A stretch of 64,000 nt of DNA from contig CM074131.1 in assembly GCA_037178625.1 (NCBI GenBank), forward strand, positions 3,534,001 through 3,598,000, in the 5' to 3' direction. Origin of the DNA: Skeletonema tropicum. Lineage: Eukaryota; Bacillariophyta; Thalassiosirophyceae; Thalassiosirales; Thalassiosiraceae. The position numbers and the translations under genes were made by a program. Below, piece by piece: positions 46,268-57,274 of the stretch. The notes under the pieces are model-generated. The model had not been told where the DNA came from and did no database searches. It was given only the letters and a program-made list of their open reading frames with translations. Each line of letters starts with the position of its first letter. The first letter of the stretch is position 1.

Positions 46268-48822
46268 ATGGGCAAGAAGGACAAAAAGAAGAAGGACCCC
46301 GAAAAAAAGGCAGCCCTCGCTGCCAAAAAGGAAGCCAAGGCCGACAAGGCCGCTCTCAAACGATTACAAAAAGAACAAAATAGACTCAACAGCCTAAGTA
46401 TCCAAGACAGTGATCGTGATGATGGCAACAATACGAAGCGACAGAAACAACCGCAGGAGGAGGAGAGTCTTGATTCGATATTGGAAAGTTTTCGACAGCG
46501 TACGAAGGAGTTGGAGATGGCGGTGTTGGAACCGATTGATGCGGCGTTTCCTAGTCCTCCGAGGGGTAATTTTACATTGACACTGTGTCCTACGAATGGA
46601 CTGTTTTATATGGTGAGTATGTTATATGTCTGATTGATCAATTGGATAAGTAAGTACTGGCTTGCTCATATCAAACTTTTGTCATTAAAAAATGCTCCTC
46701 TCATTCTACATCCTCTGCAGTTTGGTGGCGAATATTATGATGGGTCAGAAAACTTGGTCTTTGATGAATTACTTCGATGGAACCCTGATGCCAAAACAGA
46801 AAACGATGACGAAGAAGGAACATCTAATGAAATTAAAAGTGACAATGCTGAAGAAAGTAACAACAACAACAACAACAATGTAGACAGCTATGACACCGGT
46901 AAATGGACAAGAATTCTAACTCCAGCTCCAACTCCACCACCACGATGTGCACACTCGGCTGTATTTCACAACGATGGAATTTACATCTTTGGAGGGGAAA
47001 TGGCAACAGCAGAGAAATATCATCACTACAAAGACTTATGGAGGTTGGATGTTAAGAAGAATACGTGGGAAGAGTGCAAATCTCGCGGTGGCAGTCCACC
47101 AGCTGCTCGTTCTGGACACCGTGCAGTAGTTTGGAGACATTATATGATCATTTTTGGTGGATTTCAGGAGGAACTTCGTGCTGACACGAGGTGGTTCAAT
47201 GATGTACATATTTTTGATTTTCAGACGAATATATGGTGTGAATTGAAGTACAGCAAGTTGGCACGGTTGCCACCTGCTCGATCGGCTTGCAATATGACAG
47301 TTTGCGCTGATACTCTGTTTGTCTATGGTGGATATAGTAAGCTGAAAAATGCGAATGCTCCAGGTGCGAACAAGTCAGAGGGAATTACTCATATTGATTG
47401 CTGGATGCTGCCACTGAAGCAATTGATCAAGTCCTAATAAGAGTGGGCCCTTGTCAGGTGCATCTCCACCATCATGGGAGCGGATTACTCGTAAGGGAGA
47501 GTATCCGTCACAGCGGGCTGGAACATCAGCAGTATTGCATAAGAACAAGCTTCTTTTGTTTGGTGGAGTGCTTGATAGTGAGGGGGATCAGCACAAGATG
47601 GAATCTGTATTCTATGATGACTTGTTCGCATTTGATATGGAGAGGAGACGGTGGTTCGCGATGCGATTGAAGAAAGCCTGGTGGCGGGAGGAGACGAAAG
47701 AAGAAGGACAATCAGGATGAAGCAAAAGTGGAGAATGACGGGGGTAACGACAGTGACAATTCTGATGACGAGGATGAAGTCCCTCAGAACGATGCAGAGG
47801 CTATTTCTAGTGGATGGGATCTTGATAAGCTCAGGCATGATATGTTCGCCTTTATCGACGGCAATGGCAACATTGTCTACGAAAAAATAGAAGACGAAGA
47901 TGGAGGTCGGGAGGACAACCCAAGCAAAATTGGTGAAGAGGAAAAAACGAGCGACGCATCCGATTCATCTGCTGATGTAGCCACTGCAGCTAGTGAGACT
48001 GTTACTAAAGAACAGAAGCAAGGCATTGTCCATACAAAGAATGTGGACAAGATTGACGCATCTGCAGTAATGAAAGTGGACAGTAAAGGTTTACCATCTA
48101 CTGTGACACGACAAACGCCTCTACCTAGAATCAATTGCGCTGTTGCTGTGAAGGGAAATACGCTCTATATCTATGGTGGAGTAGTAGAAGTGGGAGATAG
48201 AGAGGTCACATTAGATGACTGTTGGTCAATTGATTTGAACAAGCGTGAGAAGTGGACGTGCATTTGGCCTGGTCAGATGCATAAGCAGGTTTGGAAGGGA
48301 GTTGACGATGATGATAGCTACATTTCTTCCGATCAAGGTGGTGATGATGACGAAAACAGCCTAGATGAAGATCTTGAGCTGGATCCAATTCACGAGGACG
48401 ATGAGAAGATGACAGAAGAGGAACGCAAGAAGGCAAAGAAAGCGGCAAAGAAAGCAAAGGAAAAGGAGAAGCGTCGTGGAGTTCGTCATGAAATCTCAGA
48501 GTTGAAGGAGAAATTGGGAGTGGACAATGCTCAGCGCACTCCACAAATGGGAGAGAGCGTTGCTGAATTCTATGCAAGAACCACTGAGTATTGGAGCGTT
48601 GAAGCAGCCAAAACAGCAGGTGTTGCTGCTACTGATAGTGGAGAACGGCTGTCAACAAAAGAGCTTGCCCGCGAAGGGTTTTTATTGGCAAAGGAACGAT
48701 ACGAGGAGTTGAAGCCCGTCTTAGAGAGGTTAGATGAGCTGGAAGCGATGCAACAAGAGGGTGCTGAAGAGAAGCAAAAGAAGAAGGACAAGAAGAAATC
48801 ATCCAAAAAAGATAGAAGGTAA
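46268..48822 (+). CDS. KLHDC4-like kelch-repeat protein, with frame interruptions
   Basis: Exon 1 is 46268-46612 and exon 2 starts at 46721 (108-bp intron); the coding span is about 815 residues. The start MGKKDKKKKDPEKKAAL matches the Lys-rich N-terminus of KLHDC4/Kel3. Kelch blades: PRCAHSAVFHNDGIYIFGG, RSGHRAVVWRHYMIIFGG, RSACNMTVCADTLFVYGGYS, QRAGTSAVLHKNKLLLFGG and PRINCAVAVKGNTLYIYGG. The C-terminus has an acidic stretch, a Lys/Glu-rich helix, and a DUF4110-type domain (GESVAEFYARTTEYWSVEA, AREGFLLAKERYEELKPVL). The frame changes twice in conserved regions, near 47420-47450 (between PLKQL and SSPNKSGPLSGASPPSW) and near 47675-47690 (AMRLKK to KPGGGRRRKKK). No splice sites explain these, so consensus indels are likely; a recent pseudogene is the alternative. 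The molecular function of the family is poorly defined. Confidence 0.87.
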
Positions 48823-48922
48823 TCACAAAGAATATATTCTCTACTAAAAGTTCACTTATGCATCTCATCACACACAACCAATGAATCCAACCAATAAGGA
48901 GCATGCTCAGCCAAATCCAAAA

Positions 48923-51679
48923 TCACTTTTTCCCTTCAAATTTCTCAGCGCAATCAACAAGTTTCTGTAACTGCAGCTTCAAATCATTCTTATCCTTCTT
49001 GAGCCTTTGATTCTCTTTCTCCATAAGCAAGGAAGACTTGCCCAATTGCTTCATGGCCGCGCTGCTAACCTCTAGCTTCTTCTCTAAATCTTTGATATGC
49101 TTCTTCAATGATTTCTCCAAGCTATTGTTGGTGCAGATGCTTCCAGATGCGATCCGTTGCTCATACTCCTCAACAGTCTTGGCCTGCATTTGCTCTAATT
49201 GAGCAACATGAGCTTCCAGATGACGTTCCTTGGAGCGCAATATCTCAACTTCTTGCTTCTGCTTCGCAAACTCGCCCCGTCGCTTGATTTCCATCATACT
49301 TTTCTGATCAAGTGCTTCCTTTTGCTCCCGGACAGGTTCTCTCAAGCTCCTTGGACCTTGAGCGAAGTTCATTCAATTTCATCCCTGTACTTTTGCTCTA
49401 ACTGCTCTTTAGAGCGTAATTCCATTTCTGAGTGTTTGTTTTCTGTCAGGCGAAGTTGAGTTTTGAAAGACTCGGCGATCTCACTCTTCGCAATCTCCAA
49501 GTCCATTGTGCGGTCTTTCCTTGCTTTTTGGAGCATTTCCTTGAGAGATAAGATTTCCTCCTCTTGTGATTCAATGATTCTATCGTGCTGCTTCGTAAGT
49601 TTTGTCTGTAACGCGTCGAGTTCCTTCTCTTGGGTTCTCTTGATTGCGGTGATCTCCAGCTGGGCTTCCTCGAGGTCAAAGTAAGCCTTCTCAAGCTTCT
49701 TCTTGAGGCCATCCTTGATTGACTCTATCTTGCTAAGAGATGAGCGGAGTGTCTCTACCTCTTGTCGTTCTGTTTCTTGATTTGCCTTTGATGCCTTTTT
49801 CGCATCTTGTAACTCCTTTTCCAAATCTGCGATTGCAGACTTATGCTTAACCACCATCTGGTCTCTTTCCTTGGTATTCGCTTCCAATAATTGAATACTT
49901 TCTTCGAGCTCAGCCTTGAGATTCTTAATCTCCTTGGCGGCGGAGAGTTGCTTTTCCCATGTTTCACTCAAAAGACGCATGTGTTCTTGAAGAGATGACT
50001 CTGCTCCCAAGTTCCCTTTGTGCAAGGCTTTCAGATCCACCTTGAGTGCCTTGATTGTAGAGTTGTACCTTTCTCTTTCCCTCCCAAGAGACTCGAAGCG
50101 CTCCCTCAGCTTCGCTGACTTGGCAAACTCCTCGCGGAATGCATCAGCATTTGAGAGGTTGAACTGTTCTGCCACTCTTTGGTAGCTCATCATGTCATCA
50201 ATTTTGGCCTTCAGCTCTTTGATCTCTTCTTGACCACTCTCAATGATTTCGTTCATATTATCACGCTGCTTCACCAACGCTTCCGTGTACCTACTTTCAA
50301 GAACTCGTTCCTCCTCGAGACCTTCCAACTTCTTGGCAATATCTTCATAATTACTTCCGATTTCTGCCTTCTCTTTCGCTACCTTATCGAGCTCCTTTTT
50401 AATCTGTCCCTTCTCCGCATTGGTACGTTCATAAGAGTTCTTGAAACGATCAAGATCATTCTTGGTCGTTGATAAGTCTCTGCGCATTTTCTCATTTTCA
50501 TCCATCAACTTATCTGCCTCTTCCTTGAACTTCTTTGCATCGTTCTTGTAATGAGAATTATCGTCAAGAGCATCTTGATACTGCTTCATTGATCTCATTC
50601 AACTCATGCTTGGCACGAGTCATTTCTTCTTCCAAGTTATCATAGCACATTTTGACCTTTTCGTTCTCCTCCAGAATCATCTGCAGCTCGTCTTTGAGAT
50701 TTGTCTCAACAGCTGAAGCCTTATTTTTCATGCCATCAATATGATCCTCATACATTTCACGGAGACGATCCAAATCTTCTTCTTTACTCCTTTTGAGGTC
50801 GTCTATTAGCTGTTCTGCACGATGCTTTTCTTCCTCAAGTTGTGATCGGAAGTCAGCATTGAGCTTACTAATTTTACTCTCCATGTCTGCCTTGGCTTCA
50901 GTGGCGCCACTCAGCTCTTTACGAAGTGCCGCTTTAGCAGTGTCACTCTCCTCTTGAAGACGTTGGAATGCTGCTTCCCATTCTGATTTCATCTCTTCCA
51001 TATCCACCTTGAAGGTATCGACTAGCTTGGCTCTCATGTCCGCCATCTCTTCTTCGTAACTTTGCTTCAACTTTTCAATCTCTTCATTCTTGCTCCGCTG
51101 AATAGAATGAAGCTCACCATCCATACGAGTTTCTAGATCTCTCCTCGATGCCAGAGTTTCATGTAGCTCATCCTCAAGCTGACTTGTACGAGTCATCTGC
51201 TGTTCGCGAAGCGTCTCCATATCCCTAAGCAGATGCGAGACTTCTGCTTCTTTTTGTTTCAACTCCTCTTTCATCCCAAGAAATTCATACTTGGAACCAG
51301 AAGTAGTGTAGGCCCCATCATCATAATCATCGCGTCTGAAGCGGGGGGAACTCTGGGAGATAGTGGATCTACCTGTGTGGCGTGGCTCAGAAAAGCGCTT
51401 AGTACTGGCAGGCCCTTCTCTCAATCTCGATAAGAACTCACGTGTTGAGCCAACTGAGGCGCCGCTATCATCTTCATCAAATCTGTCACGGCGAACACTC
51501 GACCTCGCACTGAAGCGTCCCTCTGAGAGAGGATTCCGATCATCGTATTGGCGAGGGGTACCAAGTATGTCAGCTCGAGAGGAGCGTGGTGGTGTGAATT
51601 TCTTGCTGTAAGGTAGATCGAGTGAATCTAGTGAAGATTCGTAGCCACGAGCCCGAGAGCGGGATAGTGAGCGTGACAT
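48923..51679 (-). CDS. large coiled-coil protein, frame-interrupted
   Basis: About 918 residues from ATG 51679 (MSRSLSRSRARGYESSLDSL) to TGA at 48923-48925. Residues 1-160 are Ser/Arg-rich and probably disordered, with many SP and SR sites. From about residue 165 nearly everything is heptad coiled coil rich in Glu, Lys, Leu and Gln (for example KEELKQKEAEVSHLL, ELKAKIDDMMSYQRVAEQF, LGKSSLLMEKENQRLKKDK). The frame breaks near 50570-50598 (NELNEINEA to QYQDALDD) and twice within about 50 bp near 49330-49380 (YRDEI, then LNELRSRSKELER, then REQKEALDQK). The coiled coil continues on each side, so it is one gene. I recognise no motor, kinase or targeting domain. It could be a centrosomal/basal-body, nuclear-envelope or cytoskeletal filament protein; none of these can be chosen from sequence. 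It is divergent, by 391 bp, to the next coiled-coil gene. Confidence 0.75.
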
Positions 51680-52070
51680 TGTTTGCTGGCAATGCACTAG
51701 GTGTGTTTGTCTTCTGTTGTAGTTGTGTTGATGTGAGTGTATGTCGGTACTTAGGTGTTGGTGTTTGAACATGAGGAGGTTGCATGTTGCATTCACTCCT
51801 TTTGCTTGATTGCGTTGGACTTGGCACCCAGAAGAAATCGCCAGAAGCCAGAAAACATATCTGTCTGTACTAAGATCCTACGTTGAAGACTGAAACACAT
51901 GGTCAAAACTTGCTGCCGACATCGCTCTTTCCATCCACTCCGCGAAGACATCAGCTCCTGCTAGCTGCCTGCCCCTGAGATGATAGAGCAAAGGCAGAGC
52001 ACCGACGCAAAGGTACTTTCAAAGGAAGCTTGTCTATCTGTGGATAGATAAATACAGGAAGATTAGTAGG
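51680..52070. other. shared divergent promoter region of two coiled-coil genes
   Basis: A 391-bp spacer between two divergently transcribed coiled-coil genes. It contains TCAAAACTTGCTGCC (about 51904-51918), a motif also present, in both orientations, in the inverted repeat at 16005-16410. Nothing else stands out. Confidence 0.45.
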
Positions 52071-53606
52071 ATGAACAGCAACTACCGCTCTTCTAGTGTC
52101 CCTCGGCCTCGCCGTGGAGATGTCTACGATGACATGTGCATCAAAACACCATCCAATCCCAATCCCTATTATCAAAACCACCTACCAACATCCACCCCTT
52201 CGTCGTTACCATTGCTGCCCCAATCTCCCATGCTGTCCGAGATTCCTTTGAGGAAGACAGGCTCAATGGACAAACGAAGGGATTCACTTGGAATATTTAG
52301 TACTCGTGGAGCTCCGCCACAAAACATTTTTTCCTATCAAGGAGGTATTACTAATGACTACAGAAGCACACCTACCGAATTGTTCAGTGCCAACGTGGAC
52401 ACTATGTTGCAAGATAGCCGCAACCCCCCAGATGATTATGGACGTCAGGCTTCATCCAGAACGACGACCTACACTCTTGACAACAGACAAGATAATAATA
52501 ATGACTACATCTCTCGAGTAAGTGCAGAGATGCGTGCAGGACATCGAAAGACCCAGGAACAGTTGTTGCGTCATCCTCGTTTCTCATCGCCGTCGCCTAC
52601 ACATCGCCATGAGAACAAAATATCACATGATGATAGAAAAGAACTTTATAAGCTAGAAAAACAGCTGCTGATGAAGGAATCTGAACTCAATGAGCTGAAA
52701 CGCAACAACGTTGAAAAGGAAATCGCCGCGAAGACTGCTCACAGAAAAAAAGTCGATGCTGAATTGGCATCAAAGACATCGGAGATTGAGGATCTAAAAC
52801 GTCAACTAGAATCAACGAAGGCGGCGAATGAAGAGAATCTCAAAACCAAATTAAGACAGCAAGAATCCAAACTGCTGAACGTATTTAAGGCAGAGTTACA
52901 GGAATGCAAGGAAGAAATGCAGGCAGAACAAGACCATGAAATCGAGGCTATGCAGCAAGAGTTGGCTGATGCTCTGGATGAAGTTAAGTATCTTAAGAAA
53001 GGATGTGAATTCGTTGAGCAAGAGGCTAAGGAAACATCTGAAGAACTCAGACAAGTGTCTCATCAGAACGAGAAGATCTTGGCAGAAATTTCTCAGCTCA
53101 AGACCAAAAATGAAGAGTTGGCTACCGAGAATGAGTTGTTAACGGAGAGGTATGATAATGTGTTGCAGGAGAAGATTGAGTGTGAGCGTGTAACGAAAGA
53201 GTTGACGGAAGAATTGGAAGACAAAAAGCAGCTGGAAAGGACCGTGGCGGAGATGGAAATGGAAATTCAGCATTTGGCAGGCGAACAAGAGGCGGCCAAG
53301 AATCACTTGGAGGAAGCGTGGGGAGAGAACAATGAACTGAGAATGCGTTGCATCCAATTGCAGAAAGAAATGGAAGATCTTCGGGAAGACAATCGGTTGG
53401 AATCTCAGTTAAACAACAAAGTGAAAGAGCAGCGGGACAAGATTGGTGATACAGTGAGAGAAAAGGAATCAGAGATTGAAATGCTGAAGGAAAGAAATGA
53501 AGATCTGAAGAAAGAGATGGAAGAGTTGAAGAATGAGTTACTGCATACCCTTGATGTGGCCTCTATTTACCAGAAGACCCATGAGATTATTAAGAATGAT
53601 AGCTAA
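52071..53606 (+). CDS. coiled-coil protein with disordered N-terminus
   Basis: Single exon, 511 residues, no frame problems; the ATG at 52071 opens MNSNYRSSSVPRPRRGDVY. Residues 1-185 are Ser/Thr/Pro/Asn-rich, low in hydrophobics and probably disordered, with Arg-Ser and Ser-Pro motifs. Residues from about 188 to 500 are a nearly continuous coiled coil (KELYKLEKQLLMKESELNEL, EEMQAEQDHEIEAMQQELAD, KERNEDLKKEMEELKNELLH). A short tail ends IIKNDS. The layout matches the divergent neighbour and the gene at 59487, though I cannot show sequence homology beyond coiled-coil composition. No catalytic or membrane segment is visible. Function unknown; a scaffold or filament role is inference. Confidence 0.8.
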   Translation: MNSNYRSSSVPRPRRGDVYDDMCIKTPSNPNPYYQNHLPTSTPSSLPLLPQSPMLSEIPLRKTGSMDKRRDSLGIFSTRGAPPQNIFSYQGGITNDYRSTPTELFSANVDTMLQDSRNPPDDYGRQASSRTTTYTLDNRQDNNNDYISRVSAEMRAGHRKTQEQLLRHPRFSSPSPTHRHENKISHDDRKELYKLEKQLLMKESELNELKRNNVEKEIAAKTAHRKKVDAELASKTSEIEDLKRQLESTKAANEENLKTKLRQQESKLLNVFKAELQECKEEMQAEQDHEIEAMQQELADALDEVKYLKKGCEFVEQEAKETSEELRQVSHQNEKILAEISQLKTKNEELATENELLTERYDNVLQEKIECERVTKELTEELEDKKQLERTVAEMEMEIQHLAGEQEAAKNHLEEAWGENNELRMRCIQLQKEMEDLREDNRLESQLNNKVKEQRDKIGDTVREKESEIEMLKERNEDLKKEMEELKNELLHTLDVASIYQKTHEIIKNDS

Positions 53607-54285
53607 TCGAATAATATAGATCACAATACCTCTGTCACTCCTACCTGTCTTACTTAAATGAATCATGAATCCTATCTACTTACTGAGTGCGTCTGGTCTG
53701 TGGGGCTTTCTGCGCTCCGTTAGCGTGTTAGTCATAGATAGGTGAAGCGTCTATGACGATTGTAATTGTTGCAAGGATGATAGGAGTGGATAATAATATA
53801 ACAGAAATTTTAAAGATCAGACTGGATAGAAGTACTTATGTAGGTATACTACTGTGCCGAATGTTTCCTAAGTTCGCAGTTAGTATTTCGGTAATTCTTT
53901 TATCTAAGTATCACTGTTGTTTCGTTCGGTATTCTTCTTTCAACAGAATTGTACGCAGCAGCTCAAGCTTCGTGAATTAATTCCTTTCTTCTTCTCGGCA
54001 TCTCAGTCTCATCAGACTACATAATATTTGCCTCTCCAATCTCTCTGTTTCACTTGTACTGCAGTACCTATATACACCCTACACCTACATTGATTCTCCT
54101 CCACTGTGACCCATCGATCGCAACACACTTGATCCCGCGCTCTTTCTCTTTCTGATCACTTGTTCTATTCTTCTCTTCTTCATCTACCAACGAGTGCTTG
54201 TAATGTGTAACAGCTCTTTCCGGTGCTGTTCATCAGTCTGTTCCGACTTCCGACTCTTTCTACAGATTTGCTTCCTCTTGCTTTT
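53607..54285. other. intergenic, pyrimidine-rich stretch
   Basis: No gene is supported. The part from about 53980 to 54290 is strongly C/T-rich on the plus strand (many TTCTTCTC and TCTCT runs), adjoining the 3' end of the minus-strand His/Gln-rich gene. It could be that gene's 3' UTR (purine-rich in the transcript). Confidence 0.4.
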
Positions 54286-55032
54286 TCACCAGTATTGCAC
54301 ATCTGCATCGAAGAATGTCTTGATATCCTCATTTTTCAAATTTAGATCCGCCGGGTTGTCAGCGTAATCATCATGATGTTTTACCCTAGCATTTTTGCGA
54401 CGTGGCGAAGCTAGATGTAGATGGGAAAGTACATCAATACTTGCACTGTACGCATCATGATGCATTTGATGAAAATTTGCATCATGAGTATATCCTTCTC
54501 GCTTCTGCTGCTGCTGAAGGTATCGATGATAGTGCTGTTGATGGTACAAACGTCGTGGTTGATGATGCGGCTGTGGATGGAGCTGTTGGTTCTCTACCTC
54601 AAAAGACTGCGTTGGAAACTGATGAGAGTCGCCAGTATTAGCCCGCGCCCCGAATGATTCAGCAGGAGGAGCGGGAGCAGGAGCAAAGTCCGAAGTTGGA
54701 AATGCCCTCGATGAGTATTCAGGATTTAGGCCAGCATGTCTACCCGTGTCATACGTTCTATACATTCCAGGCAATTCCTCACTGTTCAGTCCGTCATTAC
54801 TACTTGCTTGGAAGAACCTTCTCGATTCCTGCGACGTGGTCGACATCATCGAGTCTTTCGTGGACTTGAAAGACTCCTTCTTGACACTTCGTGAAACCTT
54901 GTGCACACTGACGTTTTCACTCGACTGAGCAGCTCTCTGTCTCTGTGTCTTGTCGCAACGAGACCATGATATGACTGCTCCAGCATCACCAGCAGGTCCT
55001 CCCATCCGAGTATGTATACTCCTCAAAAGCAT
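54286..55032 (-). CDS. hypothetical His/Gln/Ser-rich protein
   Basis: Single open frame of 248 residues from ATG 55032 (MLLRSIHTRMGGPAGDAG). I do not recognise it. The middle is low complexity: FAPAPAPPAESFG, then HPQPHHQPRRLYHQQHYH and LQQQQKREGY. The C-terminus is more ordered and acidic (NPADLNLKNEDIKTFFDADV). There is no signal peptide, membrane segment or known motif. The reading frame is long for chance and ends just before the pyrimidine-rich spacer. The left terminal repeat of a 477-bp inverted-repeat element starts only two bases upstream of the start codon, so the promoter or 5' UTR lies in that element unless there is an upstream exon. Confidence 0.45.
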   Translation of the reverse strand: MLLRSIHTRMGGPAGDAGAVISWSRCDKTQRQRAAQSSENVSVHKVSRSVKKESFKSTKDSMMSTTSQESRRFFQASSNDGLNSEELPGMYRTYDTGRHAGLNPEYSSRAFPTSDFAPAPAPPAESFGARANTGDSHQFPTQSFEVENQQLHPQPHHQPRRLYHQQHYHRYLQQQQKREGYTHDANFHQMHHDAYSASIDVLSHLHLASPRRKNARVKHHDDYADNPADLNLKNEDIKTFFDADVQYW

Positions 55033-55034
55033 CG

Positions 55035-55511
55035 ATTTTTTGGAACCGGAGCCTTTCCCGCATTTTTTTGTTAGTGAAATGCTCTAGCTTTGGGCCATGG
55101 TGGCCAAAATTAAGTTTCAGGGAAGCGGTTTAAATGCTTGTCCCGACATACTATCCTTTACGTGACTATAATGAGAGTGTATATACTGAGGGGCAGTTGG
55201 TGAAGCCTTATATTTTCTTCGATATATGCATTTGAAGGTGTTCTCTAGCTTGGTACTAGCTTTGATGGCTGATGGCCTGCCAAATTTGTGCAGCAAAAAG
55301 CTAGTGGACTCTCACATGCATTTCTCAGCGGAGCATTGGAATTATTTTACAGTCAACATATATATAGAACCCCCATTATGGTCGACAAAAGGATGGTGAT
55401 ACTGGAAAAGGATAATCGGCAACTCCCCAAAATATAATTTTGGCCATTGTGGCCCAATGCTAGAGCATTTCACTAACAAAAAAATTGAAAAAAGGCTCCG
55501 GTTCCAAAAAA
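55035..55511. mobile_element. 477-bp MITE-like element with 77-bp terminal inverted repeats
   Basis: The left arm (55035-55112) and right arm (55435-55511) are reverse complements over about 77 bp with few differences: TTTTTTGGAACCGGAGCC, then TTTTTTTGTTAGTGAAATGC, then TGGCCAAAATTA. The bases CGA flank both ends and could be a 3-bp target duplication. There is no ORF of interest inside (about 320 bp of mixed AT-rich DNA). The structure is that of a non-autonomous DNA transposon; the superfamily cannot be assigned. Confidence 0.8.
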
Positions 55512-55538
55512 CGAAGATTTTGGCGCGGCGCACGGCCT

Positions 55539-56575
55539 TTATTCTCACCAAAAACACGGACAGGATCACGCTGTAGGCCTCGGTTTTGAGATCCTTAGTG
55601 AGAGTCGCAAAAAAAATATAAATGGCGCGTTGATGGTTTGGCGGAAAGAAATCACGGATCTCATAACCTCTGGACCTAGATGGCTTTTTTCAATAGCCAC
55701 AGATGCCAAAACATCATTTTGCAATGATATTGCATCAATATCAGACGATTAGAGCAATCGTGTCACTCAATGCCCCCAGTACTGATGGGAATGCGTCCCC
55801 AGGTCCCTTTGGGGGTCAGACAGGGGCTGGCGGGCCGCGACGGATCGACAACAGAGGCAATTAAGGCCGAACGAATCGCAGAAAATAAGCATTGGAGGAG
55901 AGATGAAAGCACACGAATTAATTTCCGAGATGATGCACGGCCTTCCTCAAAGTATGCAGCGCTCGTCATTAAAAGACTTCGCCCGCGAAATTCTTTGCTT
56001 TATCGACAATCCAACAAATCTGCCCAGTCGAATGAAGCTGTTAAGTTGGTGGATCAAGTGCTTCTTTACGTCGTCAAGAAGTGCATTCTCCAGCTGAAGA
56101 TATTCGTCTCGGAGCTACCATTCGCTTGCCTGTTGCCTCAGGGTGGCTGCGTGCAAAACGATTTGAAACGAGAGAAGATGAAGTCACGAAAGAGTTGTTC
56201 ATGTCTCGCCGGCAGCATCCTTTTTCTCTGTTATTTGGACCAATCGAATGAAAAGAGACAATGGCAGGCTGCCAGAAGGGTTGCCGTAGCAAAGCTATGG
56301 GTGGCAGTGATGACATTCGGTAATCAACACAATTGCATTTCTTTGATCTGTCGGCGGAGGGGTGAACACTTTGCAAAATGATGTTTTGGCATCTGTGGCT
56401 ATTGAAAAAAGCCATCTAATCTCAGAGGTTACAGAGATCCGGCCGTCCCTCCAAAATTAAAACCCTCGCGCAAAAAATATTTTGGGATGAATTTCGATTG
56501 ATCTCTGTTCCGACGCTGTATATTTTGGCGGGAGCCGGGTTGCGACACCCATCCTGTCCGTGCCAAAAAATAAGG
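55539..56575. mobile_element. about 1.04-kb foldback element with nested inverted repeats
   Basis: The inner arms (55654-55725 and 56371-56442) match as inverted repeats over about 70 bp; the core TTTTTTCAATAGCCACAGAT, then GCCAAAACATCATTTTGCAA, is exact. The outer arms share CACGGACAGGAT (55555-55566) with its reverse complement (56551-56562) and looser matches between. The interior has a 203-codon ORF (55770-56381, +) with the alternative frame 55903-56097 (KAHELISEMMHGLPQSMQRS); neither matches a transposase I know. It is either a non-autonomous foldback element or a decayed DNA transposon with long terminal repeats. Confidence 0.7.
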
Positions 56576-56599
56576 CAGGATGAAAAATGAAAAATATCT

Positions 56600-56768
56600 T
56601 CATCCGTCACCGAACTTTTGAAACCTCGTTTTTTAGTCGTAAGTTTTTGATTTTTGAGGTGAACACCGAATCTTCTAGAGGCCATAAGTATGATACTTCT
56701 AGCAAGAAATAGTGTGTATCATTTTACGTCAATTAAACCGAGATTTCAAAAGTTCGGCGACTGGATGA
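56600..56768. repeat. 169-bp inverted-repeat element
   Basis: Arms of about 29 bp (56600-56628 and 56739-56768), sharing CGAACTTTTGAAA and its complement plus the TCATCC end, with three mismatches or indels. It is small and without an ORF, lying 24 bp beyond the previous foldback element. Confidence 0.65.
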
Positions 56769-57274
56769 ATCTGTAGGAATAGATCGTTATCAAAAAGACA
56801 CCTGTCTGTAATCTCGGCGGCCCTAATCTTTCTAAAAGAATGGTTCCCATTTTACAACGATTGATTGAAGAAGGGTTTCCTTTCAGTACCGTGTTATATT
56901 GCAGGGAACCGCGAACTAATTTAGTAAAAGTCACACGGAAGAAGTTGTCACTGCCATGTGTAACCGGTATTCAATTTTCTCCGCATGACCTAAATATAAC
57001 TTCAAACTGAACTATCTCTCTACAAAGGAATTTGATACGGAATCAGATCACGCTGCTGTGCATTATTTTGTGGCTTTACAGGCCTTTCGTCGGCGAGGTG
57101 TTTCAAGTTGACAACATGAGCAGCCAGTGCTGAGAGCATCCAGCGCCGCTGAGATTTTGTTTGCTCTCGATCCTGCAGGGTCATAAAATTTGCTAAAACA
57201 CTTTGTAAACAAGTCAAACCAGACAACAACTTCACATCACAGTGTATCACCATACCAACGCAATCGAATATAAC
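56769..57274. other. intergenic, no supported gene
   Basis: A 500-bp spacer between the inverted-repeat cluster and the helicase-associated-domain gene, which must hold that gene's promoter. Short ORFs on the minus strand (56746-56934; 57020-57253) have no recognisable motif. Confidence 0.4.

Noticed and set aside
51900..51920. Dispersed regulatory motif TCAAAACTTGCTGCC shared with 16005-16410
   Set aside because: A shared string of about 16 bp in 64 kb is not far from chance expectation, so it is only noted with the repeats.
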